Below, piece by piece: positions 40,831 to 50,945 of a stretch of 64,000 nucleotides of DNA (the stretch's first letter is position 1; each line of letters begins with the position of its first letter). Both the position numbers and the translations under genes were made by a program. The DNA is from Diphasiastrum complanatum (Eukaryota > Streptophyta > Lycopodiopsida > Lycopodiales > Lycopodiaceae). Location: assembly GCA_029204225.1 (NCBI GenBank), contig CM055101.1:7092373-7156372 (forward strand), written 5' to 3'. The notes beneath the pieces are model-generated. The model was not told the origin of the DNA. It was given only the letters and a program-made list of their open reading frames with translations, and ran no database searches.

Positions 40831-42710
40831 TTACTTACATTCTACATGCATGCAAGACAAGAATGCTCATTCACAGATCAGCATGCAAACCAATGAACGT
40901 TCTACAGACTCTACAGCTACCTACTCTTAAAACGAACTGAAATCAGAGCCTACACTACATTGAACTTCCTTGCATAAATTGACAAAACAAGAAACAAGAA
41001 ACTAATCTACAGCATGTTAGAAGTCCAAGAATCAAGAAACCAACCAGCCTTTTGATTCTTGGACATCCCAAGAACATCAAGAACTGGATTGTACAGAGAT
41101 ATGCAAGAATCACACCACAGATCCAGCCTATTTAGTTTACTTGAATGCTGGCTCCTACATTAATCCACAAGAAAACAAGAAATCTAATCCACAACTAGGA
41201 AAGCAAGAAAACTAATCCACTCTAAATCCACAACCACACACAATATGAATGGAAGGGCATGATCATATGGGCATCACTCAAGAAAACCATCATGATCGAG
41301 GAGCTTAGTGTAGCATCAAAATCATGGAAAATCTTCTTATTAAGCATGGAGTAGATACAATGCAAAAAGCTCTTCTTCACAAAGAGAGGTGGATCCAGAC
41401 AGATCCACTCTCTCCTCCCTCCCAAATCTGTTGGCGGGGATGTTGTTGCTAGTGACTGTTCATGCTCAGGATTGGATCGGTGTGTGAACATGTAGGTGAA
41501 ACTGGTTGAACATGTGACTGGACTAAAGATTGAACAAATTTTTACTAAATTTGTTTCGATCTTGCTGTAGTTGACTCAAAGAATAATATGGCAATGAGGT
41601 GCAGGAATCAACTCTAACTTGTCATGGATTTCTCATAGTTTCAAAAACTTTGAAACTGCTGTACATGGTAATCTGAAGATGGATAGATGAATGAAAATGT
41701 GTTTTGGAGATGCTCTACAGAAGACTCTTGTGCAGTAGCTATTCATCATGCAAAAATCAGTCACACAAAATAGGTGAAGAGAAACAAGGAAATAAACAAA
41801 CATTATAGATAGTGAGAACTATATAGCACTTGTTGAACAAAATTTGCATTCATCAACATTGATAATGTACCTTGATAGTTGCAATATTTTAGCTGTTTTG
41901 TAGAGTAATGTGACTTACTCTGACATGCCCTTGTCAAGACAAGGCAGGGTTGGTTACACTAAATCTATCATCATGGATAACAGATGTTGTAAGATATAGC
42001 GTGAGATGCAGGTATGGGTGACGTACTATGTCCTGAGGACCTCTTTGAACAAGAGATTCAGAACCGAATCTTTAAATGGATTTCCGAATCCTAGATGTAT
42101 TGTGTATTGGCGCATTGGAAATCTTATTTGCATGTGGAAAGACAAATAGATTGGAGTTTGTAGAAAGGGAGAAAAATTGTCAATTCCCTGTGGAGGTTGC
42201 TCGTGGTTGGACATTGTAGCAGATGACGAAATATCGGTTTCACTTTCTTTCGACAAGGACTCATTTCATATTGTCTTTTTTCATTATGGAGTTGGTGTAT
42301 TGGACGGTGATGTAGTAGAAGTTTACAAGAAATTTCTCGATTGAGCAGCAGGTTTAACTGTTGTTTGCTATGGTGCTCGTGTTGTTGTCATGAAGATCTG
42401 TGTGCCATCACAAAGCATGGTCAAGATCATTCACACATTTCTTTACAATTGCATCTCTTCAAGTATTTGATTCCATCTGGTTGTGATTTAGTGGAGACTG
42501 GAGGATTGCTAGCTGCTTCGAATTCAAATCCTAGAGTCGACACCAACATCTCCGAACAACTCATAGCTAGCAAATAGTCCAAGAAAGAATGGAGCTCTCT
42601 TCCTACCAATTCTTCTAGCACTTGGTCTATGTCAAGTTAGTGAATAAAATAGGGGTTCCCACCAAAATTGGTTTAAAATTCAAATTCAAATCTTTTGTAT
42701 TTATATTTTA
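40831..42710. other. non-coding part of nested element I
   Basis: No clear gene. It includes a 13-bp perfect inverted repeat (41023-41035 / 41052-41064), an 80-bp stretch (about 41303-41385) repeated at 44861-44940, and a region 42270-42640 whose plus-strand translation looks protein-like (HYGVGVLDGDVVEVYKKF, DLVETGGLLAASNSNPRV) but is broken and unrecognised. Confidence 0.45.
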
Positions 42711-44086
42711 TTAATATTTTTTCAGTTGATAAGTAAAACACTTTTTATATTGTGATTCATAACTGATGTGATGGGCAGGTAGGATCTTAGTTGCTTGTTT
42801 TGGACAGTCTTTGAAACTGTGTTTTCTTATACAGTCGGGACACTCAGGATGGTACTTGGTCTTGACTAGACAATCAACCATGAAGTGGCCAGTTTCACCA
42901 TAGATGAAGCATCTGGTGTGCAGTGGCCCTTGTATAACTACATAGCCATCTTGGATGGCTAGTGGTTCTGGACTTGCTGGTGGATATTCATGATAAGGCA
43001 AGGCATTTCCAGATTGTGATAGGTGTTTTTCATATTGTTGAACTGTATGTGCTTGAATAGGTCGATATGAAGGACAAGCATCAACAGGATGTGTAGCCCG
43101 ACAGTGTGGGCACCATATTGTTTTTCGTCTATAAGGTACCTGTGCAGGGTTTGACTGACTAGGCATACTGCTTTGGATAGACTTCAGGGTATTTTGAAAC
43201 TCATTGGTGAGTTTCTCCATTTGAAGTTGGTGTTGCTTATCAAACAACGCCAGCTGTGATTTCCAAAGCTGATCTTGGGTGTCCTCGATCGGCTTCAATG
43301 CATGGACAGGAGCACGTGGTGCTTGCCTTTCCCTAGATTCGTCAATATTTGATCCTTTGTCTTCTTCCTTGATGGCATCAGACATAGCTATCTTTAGGCT
43401 CGTATATTCATCATTGGATTTAAGCTTGCGTCTAATCCATCTTGGAAGGCCGACTAAGAACCAAATGATAAGCATCTGTTCAGAGGACTGTTCTTGTACT
43501 TGACTTTTGAGACGTTTGAAATGCTCAATACAGTCTCGTACTCGTTCGTCTTTTGTCATTTTGATATTACTTAGCTTGACAAAAGGGCTTTCTATCAAGC
43601 GAAATGGCTTGAAGCGTTTGATAAAAGCCTCCTTCAAGAGTGACCAGTCACGTTTATTTTCACGATCAAGGTTAAAAAACCATTCTCATACTCAATCGAT
43701 CATGGTCATCGAGAAGAGTTGAATCATGGCGTCGGGTGATGTCTCGCCGCATTCTCAAAGATTTGCAAAAATCTTTGAGGGTCCGAACTACCGTCAAACT
43801 TTGGTAGATCTAGTTTGGGTGTACGTCTCTCATGATGAGCATTGTGGGTAGCAGAGACTCCATTAAGGTTGGTTCTAGCATGGGATGTTTCAACACCATG
43901 AACATGGGTTCTGGCTCACGAAGACTCGGCTCTCTCATGTTTTTGTCCTTCGAATGGTTTTGTGGATGGCTCGTAGGGTTGGGACCGCATTCGATAGAAT
44001 CTATGACGTCGGATTTGTTCAGCTACAGGGGACCTGATCTCGTATGGATAATCTTCTGGGATGTCAGGGTCTGTATTCTCGGCCAT
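42711..44086 (-). pseudogene. gypsy gag of nested element I
   Basis: An ATG at 44086-44084 opens MAENTDPDIPEDYPYEIRSP. After breaks the sequence continues with LPKFDGSSDPQRFLQIFEN and the long frame 42711-43637 (MKEAFIKRFKPFRLIESPF, then GLPRWIRRKL), the retrotransposon gag core. It ends with three Cys-rich motifs (CPHCRATHPVDACP, CFIYGETGHFMVDC, CPDCIRKHSFKDCP). The middle one lacks its second Cys (CFIYG). No pol follows before 41 kb, so the element is gag-only or heavily deleted. Confidence 0.75.
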
Positions 44087-45321
44087 TGGGTATTGTTGTG
44101 TCTTTTTTGTGTTCGATATGTGTTTCTGGTGTTTTTGGATTTTTTTAAGGGTTTTTGGTGTTTTTGGAATTTTTAGGTTTTTTGGATTTTTTAAGTTGTT
44201 GAAGGAAGTGAAGGTGGAGACTCAGTATAAGAAGGGCTTTCTATTGGTATGAGTGTTGTTTTTTGAAAAAAAAAATTGTTTTTTTTTTCAGGCTCAAAGG
44301 TGTTGCGAAGATGGTGGTTTGGTCGAAATGGCAATCAGAGGTGTTGATCAAAAGTTATGGTCCGGTCGAGATGGGTGTTAATTGTTCCGATCAAGCTTTG
44401 ACCTTATTGCTTCGGTTGAGATCTGATTGAATCCCTCAGGTCGAGATTTGATCGCTGCCTTTGGCTCTGGTTGAGATTTGAACGAGCGTTTCGGCTCCGG
44501 TCCAGATCACTTCGGCTTCGGTCAAGATCCGAACGGGCACTTCGGCTTTGGTCGAGATCTGAACAAGCACTTCGACTTCGGTCGAGATCTGAATGGACAC
44601 TTCGGTTGAGACTTTAGCAGACACTTCGTTCGAGACTTCAGTGGATGCTTCGATCGATATTCCAATGAGTGCTTCGTTCGAGATTTCAGGGAGCACTTCG
44701 GCTTCGATCGAGATCTGAACGGGCACTTCGGCTTTGGTCAAGATCTGAATGAGCACTTCAGTTGAGACTTCAGTGGACACTTCGGTCGAGACTTCAGCGA
44801 ACGCTTCGGTCAAGATTCCAAGGAGCGCTTCGGTTGAGATTTTAATTTTAATTTTTTTTAGCATCAAACTCATGGAAAATCTTCTTATTAAGCATGGAGT
44901 AGATACAATGCAAAAAGCTCTTCTTCACAAAGAGAGAGTCTCTTAAATAAGCAAGAGAGCTCCTTAGGTGGCATCCTAGTGGAATTTCCACATTTCACAA
45001 ATTACAAGTGGAATATTGCTCTCCACTAGAGGTCACCATCAAAAGGTGGCTCACTCTACTTTCTTTAAGAGGAGTCTACTTGCATTTATTACATTTTCTT
45101 AGAAATACTAATTCCTACATGGTCATTCCATCTTCCGGGATTCACCATGCCGCTTACACAGTTCTTGCATGTCTTTTCCTAGCTAGTATTTCTTGGCTCT
45201 CATACTCGGCTCTCAGTCTTCATTAGTCTCGTCTTCTCAGAGACCTCCTCGGTCTAAGGCGAGAGGTGCTCTTGAGTTGTTCTGTCCGAGTATCTTGGGG
45301 ATTCGTCAGAATCAGCCAACA
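44087..45321 (-). other. element I leader/LTR region with minisatellite
   Basis: A T-rich stretch (44100-44290), a minisatellite (44390-44850), then sequence up to 45321, where minus-strand TGTTGGCTGATTC could be an LTR start. The shared 80-bp block (44861-44940 and 41303-41385) may be part of paired terminal repeats, but the full LTR boundaries cannot be drawn. Confidence 0.4.
44390..44850. repeat. imperfect minisatellite, 24/30-bp units
   Basis: Repeated variants of cacttcggcttcggtcgagatctgaac, in units of about 24 or 30 bp. Because the units are multiples of three, the minus strand is open for 145 codons (44436-44873), reading as repeats of the type STEV / ISTEAEVPVQ. Confidence 0.8.
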
Positions 45322-45550
45322 TATATTGGTGCTGCCTAACAGGTATTGTTCCCTGAATGAGATCTATTCTATGTTCACCCCATTTAACTGGTATACCTAT
45401 TAAATCATCCATCGACCAAGCAAACACATTTTGGTATTTTTGAAGAAACAATATATACTCTTCACGTTCTTGGTCCGATTGGTGTTTATATAGATTCAAA
45501 GTCTTACCTTTATTAATTTCTATTTCTACATAATCTGTTTTATCTACCAT
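45322..45550 (-). pseudogene. B2 RT N-terminal end
   Basis: The frame reads YILFLQKYQNVFAWSMDDL and HRIDLIQGTIPVRQHQYM, the conserved start of gypsy RT. It diverges right after QHQYM at the border with element I. Confidence 0.8.
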
Positions 45551-46374
45551 CCCCTCGGTCAGACTTGCTTTCCACCCAGAACTTCTCTCGACTCGGATGT
45601 TGTCGATATGTCTATTTTCTCATCTAGTTTTCTAATCCTAATTCTTTAACCATTGTTTTCGTTACTAGGTTGATACTAGATCCTGAGTCTATTAGTATTC
45701 TATCTATGGTCTGATCTCCTATGATCGCACTAATCTCTAGAACTCCACAATCTCCTCTATCTACATATTCTACTCTATTACTGTATGTAGGTATTCTTAA
45801 TGTAACTAACCTCTCCCCTTCCTCAGTTCCTACTGAATGAAGCCCTTCTTCCTCCGAAGTATAGCTCGAGGAAGATGTAGGTGTCCCACCTTTGTACTTA
45901 TCTTTTTTCCATGATATGAAAATTCTTTTATGACTTTTTCCTGTCGGTGTCTCCATCTGATCTCTGAAGGTAATCTCCTTTTTCTTCCAGTGGATTATAA
46001 CATCGGCCTGATAGAGCCATGGTCGTCCTAATAACACTTTATATGACGATTGTCTCATAGTTTTTAATATTATAAAATCCATAAGAAACTTATGGTCTCC
46101 AATATAAACTGTAAAGTTCTCCTACTAGTGATCTTCTAGTTGCATCGGCTAACCTTAAATGTCTTAAAGTGGGTGCTATTCTATGATGAATGCCTAATTC
46201 ATATGTTGTTTCTTCAGTCATTATATTTACACTAGATTTGAAATCTGTGGGTACATTATCTAAGATGCAGCCATTAATTACTACTTGAATCTCTGGCTGG
46301 CCTTCATCACCATAATTAACTAGCAGGGCAATCAGGCGAATAGTGACCCGGGGCTCTGCAATTGTAGCACTCAC
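45551..46374 (-). pseudogene. B2 protease region
   Basis: Frames 46090-46374 and 45624-46082. The second contains a protease-like active site IDRILIDSGSSINLVT and the upstream GRPWLYQADVIIHWKKKEI. In-frame stops separate it from gag and RT. Confidence 0.75.
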
Positions 46375-46447
46375 CCCTTACTCTGGTTGGTGGAGTGGAA
46401 TCTCATGTTCCGCCCCTTTGCAAAATAGTGTACTGTTGACCAGTATG

Positions 46448-47719
46448 CTATTTTAGTATCATAGTTTCTTGGTTAGTAGGAGTTGCAGTATAAGCTACCT
46501 CCTCATGATTATTAATCGGACAGAGGAATAGTTCCTCTTCTAAATAATTAGTCTGTAAACTGGGACAGTTGGTCTTAGAATCACCTTCCTTCCCACACGC
46601 AGTACACCAAACATTGGCGTTAGACTTCGCTTTCTTTCGCTTGGCTTTAACATCAGATATTTGGACCTTTAGATCACTCATTTCTCTTGTTAACAACTCA
46701 ACACTTTTCCTTAATGGATCCATCTTTTTGGATTTCTCCATTCTTTTCTTTCTTCCTGAGTTCCTATTTGTAGTTTTCCTATAAGAAGATTCTTCTTCCG
46801 ACGAAGAAGAATAAGATGAATACTCAGAAGATTCTTCCATATCCACTGAATCAGATTCTGATTCAGACTCAGTAGATGTTTTAGATTCTTTTGTTTGTTT
46901 AAATTTGTGTTTTTTACTACTTTTTCTTTCATTTCTCCGTCTGCAAGAAATTCGAGAGGTTTCGTAATTCTCGGCAGAGGCAATGACATCTTCCAAAGAA
47001 GTCATCAAACCATGTCAACAACAACGATCCATTTTCTTAGGCAGACCATCCAAGAACCATTCATTTTGCATAGGAACTGGATACTGGGCTCCTAAATTTT
47101 CTAAGAGTCGAGCCAACAATCTAGTGAAATATCCTATCTCCCTAAACTGTTTAAGGAATGTTGCTTTTAAAGCGTTCCAAGTATTAATTGTTTCCGGTAC
47201 TAATTGACTATACCAAATTCTAGCCTGCTTTCACAGAAGACCTGGCAAAATTCTAACTTTATCCTCGTCCGTCTGCTCTTTGTTTGCTATGGTAATGGAT
47301 TCAAATTGCGACATATAACTATCCGCATCTTCAAATGACGATCCCTTAAAGAAATCATATCTGATTTTTGTAGATGTGGGTGGCGCTAGATTAGCCATAT
47401 TAACAGATGGTGGTGAACTAGATGAACTTGGAGGATCTGAATCTAAACTTCGCTCGGACAAAGAGTCTGAACTTGGTTCGAAAGTAGAATCAGACGAATC
47501 TGATTCAGGCGAATCTGTAGAACTTGGTGTTTCAGAGGATCTTTCCTCAAATGAATCTACAAATGTTGTAGTAGCATGTAAGAGATCATTAAATGCTTTA
47601 GGTGTTAATCTTGCTCTAACTGGTGAATTTTGCAAATTCTGCAAATACAAATCTCTAGACTTCATATATGCTTCTAAATGTTTTTGTTCAATAATTGCTT
47701 GAGAGTATGTTCTTGGCAT
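46448..47719 (-). pseudogene. B2 gag
   Basis: Frame 47231-47719 begins MPRTYSQAIIEQKHLEA, has a Ser/Pro-rich acidic region and the start of the gag core (YDFFKGSSFEDADSYMSQFE). After stops, 46448-47008 carries the Ser-rich C-part and a zinc knuckle-like CTACGKEGDSKTNC. The same N-terminus is present after the LTR at 19774. Confidence 0.8.
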
Positions 47720-47784
47720 GCATTACATGAGAAAGATTCGTAGATGTAATACACTTAAAAATATTGCAAAAGGTGAAATTCATC

Positions 47785-47802
47785 TCCCCGACAATGGCGC
47801 CA
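47785..47802 (-). promoter_or_regulatory. B2 primer-binding site
   Basis: Minus-strand TGGCGCCATTGTCGGGGA, five bases inside the LTR end. Confidence 0.85.
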
Positions 47803-47807
47803 AATTA

Positions 47808-48826
47808 TGTGGTGGACTAGTCGTTATAGATTTCCACAAAATCAATGAATTACGTAGTATAAAAGGTTTGATCGTTCCCCAAGAGAGAGAATAATCTCAT
47901 CATTTGCATGGTAAATGTATGTATGATGATAAATAGACTAGAGTGTATAAAGTTCACAATGAATACTACATCGACATAACTGGTTATCCAAAGATATATG
48001 GGTAAATTGGCATCCAGGAACACCAATGATGAAACGATTTGGTCAAGGTCTGTAATTGTAAGAATAACGTTATCTTTCAGACTCTTCAGGCATTAGGAAA
48101 ACAGTCAGAACTGACAGCAACTAGCAATTAGATTCATCAAGCAGGATCACATTAGCTAAAGAGTTCTTCTTAATCAAACACAGAGAATTAGTTTTTATCT
48201 CAGGAAGCAAACAAGACAGAGCTCAATCAATCCCATTATCTGAACACATAGCTCATTCAGAGTTGGAGTTTCTACTAAAAGTTATGTTTAACCGCTTCAA
48301 CTAATTCCCTGCGCACATTAGTCAAAATTATTACTTGCTGGTGTCGCCTAAAAATCCGTGTTAGAGTAACTGAAATTCAGTATAACTTAAGAAATGTGTG
48401 TGACGCAAACAAAACAGTATCACAATCAATCACAGATCATACAGAGTGTGTTCGCACAAATGATAAGAATTAATTCTGTGAGAGATAACAGAAGGAAAGA
48501 ATGTTCAAGCTGTAAGAACTTGCTCTTCGCTCTCTATTGATACTCAGCTCTGTGTAGAAATGCGTATGTACAATGGCACATAGTGCTATCCTTATAGGAA
48601 TGTTCTTTAGTCTCAATGTCGCTTACGAACCGTCAAATGTTGGTTCTGAACTTCTATTGTGTCTCTTTAGTACGTCGCAACTTCTACTCAAAATATGAAT
48701 TTACAAAGTGCAAAATAGGCCTTTACATGTATTTAGGCACTATAGCACATTTTATATACATGGAAATTAAAAAAATTTTACAATATATGACAAAATTTGG
48801 ATAATGTGAGATCATAAGACTCCACA
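47808..48826 (-). repeat. B2 5' LTR
   Basis: 1019 bp, plus-strand TGTGGTGGACTAG...AGACTCCACA, followed by target duplication CTTAG (48827-48831). Confidence 0.95.
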
Positions 48827-48831
48827 CTTAG

Positions 48832-49773
48832 CCCAAGCACCATTTGAAAAGTGGGGATTGGATTACATTGGTCCAATTCACCCTACAGCAAGAAGTACTC
48901 AGGCTCGATACATAATTGTGGCCACCGACTACCTCACCAAGTGGATCAAAGCCAAGGGAGTAAGAGTAGCTGATGCTAGGACCACTGCAAAGTTTCTCTT
49001 TGAAAATATCATTGTGCACTTTGGGTGCCCGGTGGAGATAATTAGCGATTGTGGGAGTCCGATGATTTCATCAATGAGACCATCAAGGTCCTGTTGGAGG
49101 AGTTCTTCATGATCCATAGAACCAGTACGCCTTATTATCCTCACACTAATAGCCAAGCAGAATCATCCAATAAGATCCTGTGTAGCGTGCTCATAGAAAA
49201 TAGTTGAAGCTAGCAGATCCGATTGGGAACACAAGTTACATGCTACTATGTGGGCATTTAGGACAACATATAAGAGAAGCACTAATTAAACGCCATTCCA
49301 ATTGGTATGTGGTCAGAATATTGTAATGCCAGTAGAGTTTTTAGTCTCTTCATTTAGGATTGCCACAACGCAACGCCTTGATGAATCCAAATTTCTACAA
49401 TTATGCCACAAAGCTCTACATAATCTCTGTGAAACATGCTTACTAGTTGTGCATGCACTGGCAGCTAAAAAAGAAAGACGCAAAGCATGGCACGATCGTA
49501 GGTTACAAAAGAAAGATCTTCGTTCCAGAGATCTAGTCCTGATGGATAAAACCAAGGCGATCAAGGGAAAATTAATATTCATAGACGAAGATCCTTATCG
49601 GATCAAAGAAACTCTGGCCGGTTGCACAAATACTGGCCACCGCAGTGAGACAGATCTAGGTTGGTGGTGGCATGTTACGAAAAGTTACCTGATCCACCAG
49701 AGGCAGGCCAAGAAGACTTTTTACTAAACCGGCAGAGTGCCGAGGGACCGACACTACTTCAAGTCATGGGTCC
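48832..49773 (+). pseudogene. family-C gypsy integrase core and tail
   Basis: Directly after the B2 target duplication the integrase frame continues (APFEKWGLDYIGPIHP, YIIVATDYLTKWIKAK, FGCPVEIISDCGSP). Then, with frameshifts, come the glutamate motif (NSQAESSNKIL) and the C-terminal region (49302-49727: FLVSSFRIATTQRLDESK, DKTKAIKGKLIF). D, D and E are all present. The 3' non-coding end contains gtgccgagggaccgacac, which is also found (minus strand) at 60115-60140. Confidence 0.85.
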
Positions 49774-50597
49774 TATTGGGGGTATTCCCAACATATTGTA
49801 AATAAATAATATCGGCTAATAAAATATGTTGCGAGGGCATGACATCCTGCGCGCATAAACCCATGGCCCAATGAGCACGCAAGTTGAGTTGTAAATAGAA
49901 TAATAGACTTGGGCCCCTTGTAATTAAAATAAAACTTGAGGCCCAAAGTCATTTAAAACTTGGAAGTCTATTATTTTAGAGTTGGGTCCAACTTGGGCTC
50001 ACATGAATCTTGTGAGTTCTAATGTACTTTTTTAAGACCTTTGGATCAAGTTGGGTCCAAGATGAATGGATAGGATTAGTGTATATATTAGCCAATGGTA
50101 TTTTGGGGCAAGGGCCTTTCCCATTTATAAAAAGACACCTCATGTACTCTATTTTAATGCTTAATGAGAAGGAGGAAACTCTACCAAATTTTGGAGAGAA
50201 GCATCTTCACTTGCAATTCACTACTTGTGCTTGATTGTGTTTTCCTTTTGTTCTCAAGTTTGCAAGTTTTTGGTTTCCATAGTTAAAGTTTTCGCATTAG
50301 CAAGCACAAGGAGCATTTGAGCTAACCTCCACCCTCAATCTCTCTCTCCACCTTCTCTCTTTTCCTCTCTGCCTCTTCTCTTCTTCTCTTCTTCTTTTCT
50401 CATTCACCCTTAATCATGATGAATGTTAATTTAGTGGAGTAGAGTTAGTGGTGAGTAGTGTTAATGGTGATAGAGATAGAGAAAAAGTAGAGAACTATCT
50501 AAAAGTAGCATCTATTCATAGTTGGGCTCCTATCCAGTGTTCTAACCCTTGTTGACAAGCGGGTGGGCTACTACTACACGAGATCTTTGACCCTACA
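49774..50597 (+). repeat. family-C gypsy 3' LTR
   Basis: 824 bp, TATTGGGGGTATTCCC (first G of TG mutated)...TTTGACCCTACA. TATA box near 50124-50132 and CT-rich tract at 50330-50400. It is followed by non-element DNA (TTTGT). The family-C LTR at 21121 is flanked by GCAGC, so they need not be ends of one insertion. Confidence 0.85.
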
Positions 50598-50945
50598 TTT
50601 GTATATATCAAAATTGCAAAGAGCAAAAACATTTACTATTACGAAAACTCAATCTATTCCAAAATCTAAACTTCAAACTATACTTCAAGAAAAAAAAAAA
50701 TCATTGATAAAAGATTACAAATCCTAATGAAACAACTTCCATCTATTCCTTTCCAATATTTTTCATTCCAAACTTGTTCACATAAAAATGTAGATATAAG
50801 GGAACCTACTCTTAAACACCCAAAACAAAAGTAAGAACGACAACGATAATTACACATCTTCTTATTTATGTAAAATGGTAATAGATAATCAAATCATGTA
50901 TTGGCAAAGTCTTTGTGGTTTAAAACGTAAACTATCATACGTTTT
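50598..50945. other. 3' flank of the kinase gene
   Basis: AT-rich, no ORF. It lies between the end of the C LTR and the stop codon of the convergent kinase gene, so any 3' UTR and polyadenylation signals of the kinase must be here. Confidence 0.5.

Larger units (their letters stand above)
34784..48826 (-). mobile_element. gypsy element B2 (14 kb with nested insertions)
   Basis: Minus-strand gypsy element bounded by CTTAG at 34779-34783 and 48827-48831. In reading order: LTR 48826-47808, primer site, gag 47719-46448, protease 46374-45624, RT start 45550-45330, insertion I, RT end and RNase H 40830-40007, integrase 39980-38975, insertion of A copy 3, LTR 35673-34784. It lies inside the family-C integrase, whose frame resumes precisely on the far side, so it is younger than C. 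Its LTRs match those of B1. Confidence 0.9.

Noticed and set aside
44436-44873. 145-aa repeat protein as a confident gene
   Set aside because: The frame is explained by a minisatellite with units divisible by three; there is no independent sign of coding.
47376-47702. 108-aa plus-strand frame inside B2 gag
   Set aside because: Antisense shadow of the same Ser-rich gag, as at 19791-20213.
21121-50597. One intact family-C element from 21121 to 50597 with target duplication
   Set aside because: Flanks differ (GCAGC against TTTGT) and gag/protease segments occur twice, so at least two C copies have recombined.
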